Source: Drosophila miranda (taxonomy: Eukaryota; Arthropoda; Insecta; Diptera; Drosophilidae). Taken from it: 64,000 nt of DNA. Positions 32,936 through 44,160 of this stretch are shown piece by piece (position 1 is the first letter of the stretch; each line of letters starts with the position of its first letter). Both the position numbers and the translations under genes were made by a program. Where the stretch lies: assembly GCF_003369915.1 (NCBI RefSeq), contig NC_046677.1, positions 12,276,001-12,340,000 of the forward strand, read 5' to 3'. The notes below the pieces were generated by a model. It was not told the origin of the DNA. It ran no database searches and saw only the letters and a list, made by a program, of their open reading frames with translations.

Positions 32936-33032
32936 AACGCCCACAGAGCGGTGCTGAGTGCTGCCAGTGCCTATTTCGAGGCGATGTTTCGGCCCGAGCT
33001 CGGCCTAAACGAGGTCAAACAGAAATCGGTAG
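32936..33032 (+). other. 97-base kelch-gene exon fragment, unit 2
   Basis: It matches 48081-48177, inside the BTB-coding exon of the kelch gene about 15 kb away, with a single difference (GAGCGGTG for GAGCAGTG). It replaces about 1 kb of HKKF coding and 3' sequence (27213-28209 equivalent). Confidence 0.95.
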
Positions 33033-33071
33033 CAAAGAACTTAAACAATTCTGAGGCACGCATACATAATT

Positions 33072-34714
33072 TTACATAGAGTTATTGAAGCCCAAGCGAT
33101 CAAAGACAGAGCTGGATGCTGGACGTGGCTTGTTGCGGCCTGCATTCATGCTGTTGTGACGACGTGGGGGGACGTTCTTCTGCGGCTCTGGTCGCGACTG
33201 ACGGTAAACGGGCGGAGGTGACATTTTCGCAGGAGCTGCGGCAAGGCCACTGCCTAATCTCTTGTGCACCGACAGTGTTTCCTGGCGGGTCATCAGCTCG
33301 TCGCTGCGCATGCGTATGGTCTTGCCCTTGACGGGACTAATGCGAGCCTGGGGTTTCTTCGAGGGTGACGCCTTCAGATTATACGTCTTCTTTGTCGCAT
33401 GAAGTTTCGACACTAGAATAACAAGGGATTCATTTAAGTGGATTACCAATTGGGACATGACTTACCCATTCCCAGCCGCGATTTGATATTATTGGCAAGG
33501 TTTTTGCCGTGCCTTGCTTTGTAAGCAGACTGTGGTGCGATCTCCCTAACCTCCGCAGTCGAGGCGAATTTAACAATTTTTTCACCGCCTGCCATCTCGA
33601 CGTCACTGCCATCGGAGGAATCGTATGCCTCTTGAATATCATTATCGTCGCTATTCATGCTGTCGGCCTCACTATCGTCACCCTTCTTCAGGGGCACTTT
33701 GTGGACGAGCATCACCTTCTGCTGCGGCTGCTGCACAGCAGTCGAAGCAATTCTCTTCGCCTTTACTATGGGCGAATTCCTAGTCACTCCTCCGACGGAG
33801 CGTTGTATGTTCTTCCAAATCGATTTTATTTCCTTAGTCAACGTGCCCGGGGCCTGGGCTGCATCATTTGTATGTTTTCCGCCGAGTCGCGCAAAGACCG
33901 AACTGTTGCTGCAGGTATCTGCTGCTTTTTTTATTCCTGTGATGTGCACCCGGACGCTGCTTTCGCCCGAGCTGGACACAATGCCTTCCTGGGCCTCATC
34001 GTCGCTTACGGCCGGCTTGTGCAGGCGTGAGAAGATGTCCGATTTCTTTGAGCTGCTCACGCGATCTGAATACACTGAAAACACATGAAAAAAGTAGAAT
34101 CTCGTCTTTTGTAATGGGTTGTTTGGCGAGACTCACACTTCTCCCGCTTGGCCAGAATCTGTTTGCTCCGCTCTGTGGTTCCCGAAGGTAGTGTAACCTT
34201 ATATTTCCCCTCATGCTCGGGCAGGACTCGTCTTGGCGGCTTCCTGGGAGGTAAGGCCTTCGTCTTGGGCCCAATTGACACTGTAGAAGCCACCGACTTA
34301 ACAACGGGTGAGGTAGTCACACAGGCCAGTGGTATGAGATTGGTGTCGAGCGTTAGAGCCAGATCTCGGGCATTCTGCTCGCATACGCTTTTCGAATGCC
34401 GCAATATGGCTATTATATCACCCATCAGCGTTATCCCCATTTCTCGCAAGTACTCCTTGTTTAGGTCCAGGAGCATGTCCTCCTGAATCCGATTCTCGAC
34501 GAACATATGTGCATAATCGGCGGCCGCTGGAGATGGTATACCAGCGGCATTGAAGAACTTCACCCAACGTGCTGTGAGTAGACAAAATCTTGGTTAATTC
34601 GAAATATGCCGTCTGCTTGTATTTATTTTGGATCGTGTGTAACCAGAGGCGGCCATCTCTTGGCTTGCACTCGTTTTACATTGCTTTGTACATACCTGCG
34701 CTGGACTTTGACAT
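33072..34714 (-). CDS. SAM-domain protein, array copy 2, intact
   Basis: Exons 34696-34714, 34137-34571, 33466-34074 and 33072-33412. The splice sites and the 467-residue length are the same as copy 1. Differences from copy 1 include [32 protein letters not shown]. No disabling change seen. It keeps the same upstream region apart from an 82-base deletion about 330 bases from the start codon, so transcription is plausible. Confidence 0.85.
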
Positions 34715-35414
34715 AGTTGGGAGTGGGTAGTCGAGTGCGCACTTTTTAGAACTCTTAGAACACTAGAATTCTTTATATTTCAAAAAATTATTTTCTTTTT
34801 TGTTTTTGGTGGAACTATTTTTATATTTAGGTAGCTAGGGATCAGTGTGACCGCAGATTCATCAATCAAATATACCGTCCGACCCTCTGAAAAATACCGC
34901 ATTTTTTCTAAATATATCACAAATATACCGATAAAAAAAATTGTTTCTCAATAAAAACGTAACAAACGTGTTTTAATTTATTTTAAGACCATTTCAAGTC
35001 TTTGTAATATTGTATATGGGTATAAATACCCATATGCCTTAGACCTCGCATACTAAAAGGTTTAATATATTTTTGTTCCTAAATCTATTTCTAGTATTTG
35101 TTTTAAAACTAAAAAGAACCTCATAATTATTCAAAAAATTATTCAAATTATTCCTCAAAAATTATTCATGAATCGTATAAAATTATGTGGGCATGGCTAA
35201 ATGTTCTATATAGCTGAGAATATTCCACGGAAGATCAAAAACGAGGAATATGTAAAATAGAACTTGAATTCGTCAGTATATTTACGGTATATTTTTTTAA
35301 TGAGACGGTATGTTTTGGTATATTTCTGACGGTATATTTTTGTGGTTGTAAACAAAAAGGCGCACACGTGCCGCAATTCATTTTGAAATAAACTGCTTAG
35401 CTCTATTAAAACCT
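34715..35414. promoter_or_regulatory. Divergent promoter, unit 2 (82-base deletion)
   Basis: Same as 29893-30674 but 82 bases shorter (deletion near 35035), with GGTATATTT words retained. The deletion is shared with unit 3 and not with copies 1 and 4. Confidence 0.55.
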
Positions 35415-35760
35415 ATGGCCGGTAATTTTGAGTTACTCAGCGAACAGGGTCTGCGCCTGGATGGCCACATCAAGTGCAAATTGGGCGTGTTCGAGCAGCC
35501 CGACGGCAGCGCCTACATGGAACAAGGAAACACAAAAGTTTTGGCCGCTGTATATGGACCCCATGAAGCGAAAGGTATGAAAACGGAGACCAACGATGTC
35601 ATCATCAACTGCCAGTACAGCCAGGCCACATTCGCTACGGCGGAGAGAAAGAACCGTCCACGAGGAGATCGAAAATCCCTGGAGTTCAAAATGTACTAAG
35701 AACAGGCGATGAGTGCGGCCATCAAGTCCGAGCTGTATCCACGCTCACAGATTGACATTT
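35415..35760 (+). pseudogene. Ski6: Ski6 5' fragment (unit 2)
   Basis: Same 21-base deletion and same TAA as the fragment at 30675. It extends six bases further into Ski6 (GACATTT) before the junction with AGAAGAAGG. Confidence 0.92.
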
Positions 35761-35911
35761 AGAAGAAGGTGCGAGCCGAGTGCGGCAAATGAAAAATTAA
35801 TTACAAAGGTCTTTAGTGTTACCTGCTCATCCACGACTACAGACATTGTTCGCAGTAGGTAGTAGGTGTTGCTCACGAAATCCTTTTCTTTTTACGACAA
35901 TGCCAACCTTT

Positions 35912-37380
35912 AGGTTAGGTTAGGTTAACCCGGACGGCCCTCAGCGGGGACACGCATAGGCCAATATGGCCCTTAGTTATCCGGATGGGGGTGTGTATGA
36001 ACCGTCGCGGGAGTGTTAATGTGGTTTTAAAAAGTCCCCGAGAATCGAGGTGTTTTTAGCATAGGCCAGCAGTTCCTGTGGCGTCCTTTTGGAGGCATCT
36101 TCCAGTGATGCCAACACTGGGGCGCCCAGGTATCTCCTCCTTGCCCTTGAGAGAGCCGGACAGTTGCAGATGAGATGTTCCAGGGTTTCGATAGCCCCAG
36201 GTTCCTCACATTTCCTACAACTGTCTCTGTTGGTGATGCCTAGCTTTGCTGCATGTGCAGCAGCCAGACAGTGACCTGTTAGTATCCCCACTAGCAATCT
36301 ACAGTCCTTTCGTGGTAGGTGCAGTAGGTAGTGGCTAAGTTTCTCGTTGCGCTCCTTGCACATTATCTTCGAGGTTCTGCAGGTGGTGGTACTCCTCCAC
36401 CTGCTATCAGTCTGTGCTCTAGCCTGCTTCTCTAGATCGTCTTGCAGCGTTCTGAGGGAGACAGGCACGTTCTCGGTTCTCCTATTCTCCAGCCCGACTG
36501 GCAAAAACCCTCTAGCTGAACCCTCCACGAGGGTGCCGGCTGGGCAATGGACACTGCATTATCCCGGGCGAGGATAATGCACTGTCGCTTGCCTTGCCCG
36601 GGGTAATGCAGTGTCTAGCTGAGGCTATGGTCCATCGTCTTCCCGATCTAAAGTCGGGGGAACTGAACCAAGGCCATGGCTAGAGGTGCCTGGCGGCCAG
36701 GCATAAAACGCTAGGGGGTGGTCCCCCCGAAAAACATTAACCAGTATGGACCTTCGGGCCAAATATGGAGGTAGATAAGGAGCAAACACGGGTTGGGATG
36801 TCAACCCAAACGTCGGTGGAAAGCGTGACTGCTACCACCGGCGGGCACGGGGAGGAGCAATCCTCTCTGCGTGTCGCCAGCGGTCACACCTCGGGCATGG
36901 CGGGAGCAGGTTATGCCAGTTGTAATACTACTGCCACAAAAACGACGCGTTGCAGGGTGAGCCGCGCGGGTGCCGTTGTCGATGCAGACTCGGACCTGGA
37001 GAGCGTGCTATCCCTTAGCAAGACCGAAGAGGAAAGCCTTCTCCGCTCGCCGGAACCAGGTACCAGCTCCCTGCGTAGGGAAGGGCCGAAGCGTTCCAGG
37101 GAGGGGATGAAGGCAAAAGCTCAGTATAAGGCGGCCCTCAAGTTACTGAGCCGGCTCCAGGGCAAGGCGGATATCTCCCAAGAGGAGAAGTCCAAGCTAG
37201 CCTGGGCTGAGCAACGGGTACAGGAGGGCCGCGAATACTACGCGCAGCTGCCGCAGATGAAGGCAACAAACGGTGGATTCGCCAACAAGGTGGAGGAGAT
37301 GTTGGCCACCAAGAGGCAACGCTCGATCGAGAGTGCTGCCAAAGACACTCCGGCGAGCAAGCGGCAACGCGGTTGCCTCG
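35912..37380. mobile_element. Rearranged non-LTR retrotransposon, unit 3 copy
   Basis: Nearly identical to the copy at 31166, with the same target duplications (35901-35911 and 37381-37391). ORF1 is open here (GAG instead of TAG) and reads past the element's end, forming the 257-codon frame 36765-37538. Being part of the tandem unit, it was copied by duplication, not by a new insertion. Confidence 0.88.
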
Positions 37381-37655
37381 TGCCAACCTTTTGTCAACGA
37401 AGATTTTCCCATAAACAAGGCGCACACTACCTTAATTATAATTTATCCGGGCTCACAGGTAGCAGAGTCCAACCGGCCAGCGCCCAGCGTCTATATCACA
37501 GTCGAGCCTTAGCCACCAACAAGACAACAGCATCCTGAACTACGCACTTCGAACAAAAATCATCAACCACATCATGGCCCCTTCAAACTTGGATTACCAG
37601 ACCATCGGACGCGACTCCGCGGACGCCAACGAGATTTACACGCACACGCATTTAC
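37381..37655 (+). pseudogene. HKKF gene stub, unit 3
   Basis: Like the unit 2 stub but with 27 bases deleted (after CTATAT at about 37497), removing most of the TATA box and the probable start site. ATG at 37574. Confidence 0.9.
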
Positions 37656-37752
37656 AACGCCCACAGAGCGGTGCTGAGTGCTGCCAGTGCCTATTTCGAG
37701 GCGATGTTTCGGCCCGAGCTCGGCCTAAACGAGGTCAAACAGAAATCGGTAG
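37656..37752 (+). other. 97-base kelch-gene exon fragment, unit 3
   Basis: Identical in extent to the fragment at 32936-33032; source 48081-48177. Confidence 0.95.
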
Positions 37753-37791
37753 CAAAGAACTTAAACAATTCTGAGGCACGCATACATAATT

Positions 37792-39434
37792 TTACATAGA
37801 GTTATTGAAGCCCAAGCGATCAAAGACAGAGCTGGATGCTGGACGTGGCTTGTTGCGGCCTGCATTCATGCTGTTGTGACGACGTGGGGGGACGTTCTTC
37901 TGCGGCTCTGGTCGCGACTGACGGTAAACGGGCGGAGGTGACATTTTCGCAGGAGCTGCGGCAAGGCCACTGCCTAAGCTCTTGTGCACCGACAGTGTTT
38001 CCTGGCGGGTCATCAGCTCGTCGCTGCGCATGCTTACGGTCTTGCCCTTGACGGGACTGATGCGAGCCTGGGGTTTCTTCGAGGGTGACGCCTTCAGATT
38101 ATACGTCTTCTTTGTCGCATGAAGTTTCGACACTAGAATAACAAGGGATTCATTTAAGTGGATTACCAATTGGGACATGACTTACCCATTCCCAGCCGCG
38201 ATTTGATATTATTGGCAAGGTTTTTGCCGTGCCTTGCTTTGTAAGCAGACTGTGGTGCGATCTCCCTAACCTCCGCAGTCGAGGCGAATTTAACAATTTT
38301 TTCACCGCCTGCCATCTCGACGTCGCTGCCATCGGAGGAATCGTATGCCTCTTGAATATCATTATCGTCGCTATTCATGCTGTCGGCCTCACTATCGTCA
38401 CCCTTCTTCAGGGGCACTTTGTGGACGAGCATCACCTTCTGCTGCGGCTGCTGCACAGCAGTCGAAGCAATTCTCTTCGCCTTTACTATGGGCGAATTCC
38501 TAGTCACTCCTCCGACGGAGCGTTGTATGTTCTTCCAAATCGATTTTATTTCCTTAGTCAACGTGCCCGGGGCCTGGGCTGCATCATTTGTATGTTTTCC
38601 GCCGAGTCGCGCAAAGACCGAACTGTTGCTGCAGGTATCTGCTGCTTTTTTTATTCCTGTGATGTGCACCCGGACGCTGCTTTCGCCCGAGCTGGACACA
38701 ATGCCTTCCTGGGCCTCATCGTCGCTTACGGCCGGCTTGTGCAGGCGTGAGAAGATGTCCGATTTCTTTGAGCTGCTCACGCGATCTGAATACACTGAAA
38801 ACACATGAAAAAAGTAGAATCTCGTCTTTTGTAATGGGTTGTTTGGCGAGACTCACACTTCTCCCGCTTGGCCAGAATCTGTTTGCTCCGCTCTGTGGTT
38901 CCCGAAGGTAGTGTAACCTTATATTTCCCCTCATGCTCGGGCAGGACTCGTCTTGGCGGCTTCCTGGGAGGTAAGGCCTTCGTCTTGGGCCCAATTGACA
39001 CTGTAGAAGCCACCGACTTAACAACGGGTGAGGTAGTCACACAGGCCAGTGGTATGAGATTGGTGTCGAGCGTTAGAGCCAGATCTCGGGCATTCTGCTC
39101 GCATACGCTTTTCGAATGCCGCAATATGGCTATTATATCACCCATCAGCGTTATCCCCATTTCTCGCAAGTACTCCTTGTTTAGGTCCAGGAGCATGTCC
39201 TCCTGAATCCGATTCTCGACGAACATATGTGCATAATCGGCGGCCGCTGGAGATGGTATACCAGCGGCATTGAAGAACTTCACCCAACGTGCTGTGAGTA
39301 GACAAAATCTTGGTTAATTCGAAATATGCCGTCTGCTTGTATTTATTTTGGATCGTGTGTAACCAGAGGCGGCCATCTCTTGGCTTGCACTCGTTTTACA
39401 TTGCTTTGTACATACCTGCGCTGGACTTTGACAT
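37792..39434 (-). CDS. SAM-domain protein, array copy 3, intact
   Basis: Exons 39416-39434, 38857-39291, 38186-38794 and 37792-38132; 467 residues. Exon 4 carries the variants KTVSMRSD and HKSLGSG shared with copy 4. Exons 2 and 3 match copy 2. No disabling change seen. Confidence 0.85.
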
Positions 39435-40134
39435 AGTTGGGAGTGGGTAGTCGAGTGCGCACTTTTTAGAACTCTTAGAACACTAGAATTCTTTATATTT
39501 CAAAAAATTATTTTCTTTTTTGTTTTTGGTGGAACTATTTTTATATTTAGGTAGCTAGGGATCAGTGTGACCGCAGATTCATCAATCAAATATACCGTCC
39601 GACCCTCTGAAAAATACCGCATTTTTTCTAAATATATCACAAATATACCGATAAAAAAAATTGTTTCTCAATAAAAACGTAACAAACGTGTTTTAATTTA
39701 TTTTAAGACCATTTCAAGTCTTTGTAATATTGTATATGGGTATAAATACCCATATGCCTTAGACCTCGCATACTAAAAGGTTTAATATATTTTTGTTCCT
39801 AAATCTATTTCTAGTATTTGTTTTAAAACTAAAAAGAACCTCATAATTATTCAAAAAATTATTCAAATTATTCCTCAAAAATTATTCATGAATCGTATAA
39901 AATTATGTGGGCATGGCTAAATGTTCTATATAGCTGAGAATATTCCACGGAAGATCAAAAACGAGGAATATGTAAAATAGAACTTGAATTCGTCAGTATA
40001 TTTACGGTATATTTTTTTAATGAGACGGTATGTTTTGGTATATTTCTGACGGTATATTTTTGTGGTTGTAAACAAAAAGGCGCACACGTGCCGCAATTCA
40101 TTTTGAAATAAACTGCTTAGCTCTATTAAAACCT
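39435..40134. promoter_or_regulatory. Divergent promoter, unit 3 (82-base deletion)
   Basis: As in unit 2, including the deletion near 39755. Confidence 0.55.
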
Positions 40135-40480
40135 ATGGCCGGTAATTTTGAGTTACTCAGCGAACAGGGTCTGCGCCTGGATGGCCACATCAAGTGCAAA
40201 TTGGGCGTGTTCGAGCAGCCCGACGGCAGCGCCTACATGGAACAAGGAAACACAAAAGTTTTGGCCGCTGTATATGGACCCCATGAAGCGAAAGGTATGA
40301 AAACGGAGACCAACGATGTCATCATCAACTGCCAGTACAGCCAGGCCACATTCGCTACGGCGGAGAGAAAGAACCGTCCACGAGGAGATCGAAAATCCCT
40401 GGAGTTCAAAATGTACTAAGAACAGGCGATGAGTGCGGCCATCAAGTCCGAGCTGTATCCACGCTCACAGATTGACATTT
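40135..40480 (+). pseudogene. Ski6: Ski6 5' fragment (unit 3)
   Basis: Same deletion, stop and endpoint as the unit 2 fragment. Confidence 0.92.
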
Positions 40481-40631
40481 AGAAGAAGGTGCGAGCCGAG
40501 TGCGGCAAATGAAAAATTAATTACAAAGGTCTTTAGTGTTACCTGCTCATCCACGACTACAGACATTGTTCGCAGTAGGTAGTAGGTGTTGCTCACGAAA
40601 TCCTTTTCTTTTTACGACAATGCCAACCTTT

Positions 40632-42100
40632 AGGTTAGGTTAGGTTAACCCGGACGGCCCTCAGCGGGGACACGCATAGGCCAATATGGCCCTTAGTTAT
40701 CCGGATGGGGGTGTGTATGAACCGTCGCGGGAGTGTTAATGTGGTTTTAAAAAGTCCCCGAGAATCGAGGTGTTTTTAGCATAGGCCAGCAGTTCCTGTG
40801 GCGTCCTTTTGGAGGCATCTTCCAGTGATGCCAACACTGGGGCGCCCAGGTATCTCCTCCTTGCCCTTGAGAGAGCCGGACAGTTGCAGATGAGATGTTC
40901 CAGGGTTTCGATAGCCCCAGGTTCCTCACATTTCCTACAACTGTCTCTGTTGGTGATGCCTAGCTTTGCTGCATGTGCAGCAGCCAGACAGTGACCTGTT
41001 AGTATCCCCACTAGCAATCTACAGTCCTTTCGTGGTAGGTGCAGTAGGTAGTGGCTAAGTTTCTCGTTGCGCTCCTTGCACATTATCTTCGAGGTTCTGC
41101 AGGTGGTGGTACTCCTCCACCTGCTATCAGTCTGTGCTCTAGCCTGCTTCTCTAGATCGTCTTGCAGCGTTCTGAGGGAGACAGGCACGTTCTCGGTTCT
41201 CCTATTCTCCAGCCCGACTGGCAAAAACCCTCTAGCTGAACCCTCCACGAGGGTGCCGGCTGGGCAATGGACACTGCATTATCCCGGGCGAGGATAATGC
41301 ACTGTCGCTTGCCTTGCCCGGGGTAATGCAGTGTCTAGCTGAGGCTATGGTCCATCGTCTTCCCGATCTAAAGTCGGGGGAACTGAACCAAGGCCATGGC
41401 TAGAGGTGCCTGGCGGCCAGGCATAAAACGCTAGGGGGTGGTCCCCCCGAAAAACATTAACCAGTATGGACCTTCGGGCCAAATATGGAGGTAGATAAGG
41501 AGCAAACACGGGTTGGGATGTCAACCCAAACGTCGGTGGAAAGCGTGACTGCTACCACCGGCGGGCACGGGGAGGAGCAATCCTCTCTGCGTGTCGCCAG
41601 CGGTCACACCTCGGGCATGGCGGGAGCAGGTTATGCCAGTTGTAATACTACTGCCACAAAAACGACGCGTTGCAGGGTGAGCCGCGCGGGTGCCGTTGTC
41701 GATGCAGACTCGGACCTGGAGAGCGTGCTATCCCTTAGCAAGACCGAAGAGGAAAGCCTTCTCCGCTCGCCGGAACCAGGTACCAGCTCCCTGCGTAGGG
41801 AAGGGCCGAAGCGTTCCAGGGAGGGGATGAAGGCAAAAGCTCAGTATAAGGCGGCCCTCAAGTTACTGAGCCGGCTCCAGGGCAAGGCGGATATCTCCCA
41901 AGAGGAGAAGTCCAAGCTAGCCTGGGCTGAGCAACGGGTACAGGAGGGCCGCGAATACTACGCGCAGCTGCCGCAGATGAAGGCAACAAACGGTGGATTC
42001 GCCAACAAGGTGGAGGAGATGTTGGCCACCAAGAGGCAACGCTCGATCGAGAGTGCTGCCAAAGACACTCCGGCGAGCAAGCGGCAACGCGGTTGCCTCG
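40632..42100. mobile_element. Rearranged non-LTR retrotransposon, unit 4 copy
   Basis: Same structure as in unit 3, with target duplications at 40621-40631 and 42101-42111. The open chimeric frame is at 41485-42258. Confidence 0.88.
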
Positions 42101-42375
42101 TGCCAACCTTTTGTCAACGAAGATTTTCCCATAAACAAGGCGCACACTACCTTAATTATAATTTATCCGGGCTCACAGGTAGCAGAGTCCAACCGGCCAG
42201 CGCCCAGCGTCTATATCACAGTCGAGCCTTAGCCACCAACAAGACAACAGCATCCTGAACTACGCACTTCGAACAAAAATCATCAACCACATCATGGCCC
42301 CTTCAAACTTGGATTACCAGACCATCGGACGCGACTCCGCGGACGCCAACGAGATTTACACGCACACGCATTTAC
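42101..42375 (+). pseudogene. HKKF gene stub, unit 4
   Basis: Identical in layout to unit 3, including the 27-base TATA deletion. ATG at 42294. Confidence 0.9.
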
Positions 42376-42472
42376 AACGCCCACAGAGCGGTGCTGAGTG
42401 CTGCCAGTGCCTATTTCGAGGCGATGTTTCGGCCCGAGCTCGGCCTAAACGAGGTCAAACAGAAATCGGTAG
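42376..42472 (+). other. 97-base kelch-gene exon fragment, unit 4
   Basis: Third copy of the 48081-48177 fragment, same ends. Confidence 0.95.
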
Positions 42473-42643
42473 CAAAGAACTTAAACAATTCTGAGGCACG
42501 CATACATAATTTTACATAGAGTTATTGAAGCCCAAGCGATCAAAGACAGAGCTGGATGCTGGACGTGGCTTGTTGCGGCCTGCATTCATGCTGTTGTGAC
42601 GACGTGGGGGGACGTTCTTCTGCGGCTCTGGTCGCGACTGACG

Positions 42644-44160
42644 TTAAACGGGCGGAGGTGACATTTTCGCAGGAGCTGCGGCAAGGCCACTGCCTAAGCT
42701 CTTGTGCACCGACAGTGTTTCCTGGCGGGTCATCAGCTCGTCGCTGCGCATGCTTACGGTCTTGCCCTTGACGGGACTGATGCGAGCCTGGGGTTTCTTC
42801 GAGGGTGACGCCTTCAGATTATACGTCTTCTTTGTCGCATGAAGTTTCGACACTAGAATAACAAGGGATTCATTTAAGTGGATTACCAATTGGGACATGA
42901 CTTACCCATTCCCAGCCGCGATTTGATATTATTGGCAAGGTTTTTGCCGTGCCTTGCTTTGTAAGCAGACTGTGGTGCGATCTCCCTAACCTCCGCAGTC
43001 GAGGCGAATTTAACAATTTTTTCACCGCCTGCCATCTCGACGTCACTGCCATCGGAGGAATCGTATGCCTCTTGAATATCATTATCGTCGCTATTCATGC
43101 TGTCGGCCTCACTATCGTCACCCTTCTTCAGGGGCACTTTGTGGACGAGCATCACCTTCTGCTGCGGCTGCTGCACAGCAGTCGAAGCAATTCTCTTCGC
43201 CTTGACTATGGGCGAATTCCTAGTCACTCCTCCGACGGAGCGTTGTATGTTCTTCCAAATCGATTTTATTTCCTTAGTCAACGTGCCCGGGGCCTGGGCT
43301 GCATCATTTGTATGTTTTCCGCCGAGTCGCGCAAAGACCGAACTGTTGCTGCAGGTATCTGCTGCTTTTTTTATTCCTGTGATGTGCACCCGGACGCTGC
43401 TTTCGCCCGAGCTAGACACAATGCCTGCCTGGGCCTCATCGTCGCTTACGGCCGGCTTGTGCAGGCGTGAGAAGATGTCCGATTTCTTTGAGCTGCTCGC
43501 GCGATCTGAATACACTGAAAACACATGAAAAAAGTAGAATCTCGTCTTTTGTAATGGGTTGTTTGGCGAGACTCACACTTCTCCCGCTTGGCCAGAATCT
43601 GTTTGCTCCGCTCTGTGGTTCCCGAAGGTAGTGTAACCTTATATTTCCCCTCATGCTCGGGCAGGACTCGTCTTGGCGGCTTCCTGGGAGGTAAGGCCTT
43701 CGTCTTGGGCCCAATTGACACTGTAGACGGGTGACTCACCGACTTAACAACGGGTGAGGTAGTCACACAGGCCAGTGGTATGGGATTGGTATCGAGCGTA
43801 AGAGCCAGATCTCGGGCATTCTGCTCGCATACGCTTTTCGAATGCCGCAATATGGCTATTATATCACCCATCAGCGTTATCCCCATTTCTCGCAAGTACT
43901 CCTTGTTTAGGTCCAGGAGCATGTCCTCCTGAATCCGATTCTCGACGAACATATGTGCATAATCGGCGGCCGCTGGAGATGGTATACCAGCGGCATTGAA
44001 GAACTTCACCCAACGTGCTGTGAGTAGACAAAATCTTGGTTAATTCGAAATATGCCGTCTGCTTGTATTTATTTTGGATCGTGTGTAACCAGAGGCGGCC
44101 ATCTCTTGGCTTGCACTCGTTTTACATTGCTTTGTACATACCTGCGCTGGACTTTGACAT
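42644..44160 (-). CDS. SAM-domain protein, array copy 4, prematurely truncated
   Basis: Exons 44142-44160, 43577-44017, 42906-43514 and the start of exon 4. A single change in exon 4 (plus strand GACGTTAAACG for GACGGTAAACG) turns a Tyr codon into TAA at 42644-42646, removing the last 44 residues including the conserved SSVFDRLGF end. Exon 2 has a net 6-base in-frame insertion near 43727 (SHPSTVS in place of ASTVS). The full four-exon copy would run to 42512. It is the copy beside the intact Ski6, so probably descends in place from the original gene, yet it is the damaged one. A shortened protein could still be made with its SAM domain. Confidence 0.82.

Larger units (their letters stand above)
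31029..35760. repeat. Tandem unit 2 (4.73 kb)
   Basis: Order: HKKF promoter, retrotransposon insertion, HKKF 5' stub, 97-base kelch fragment, SAM gene, divergent promoter, Ski6 5' fragment. It ends GACATTT joined to AGAAGAAGG, corresponding to Ski6 position 45309 and promoter position 26774. Confidence 0.92.
35761..40480. repeat. Tandem unit 3 (4720 bases)
   Basis: Same order as unit 2. Its left part resembles unit 4 (27-base deletion at the HKKF TATA, same SAM exon-4 variants), its right part resembles unit 2 (82-base promoter deletion). Confidence 0.93.
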
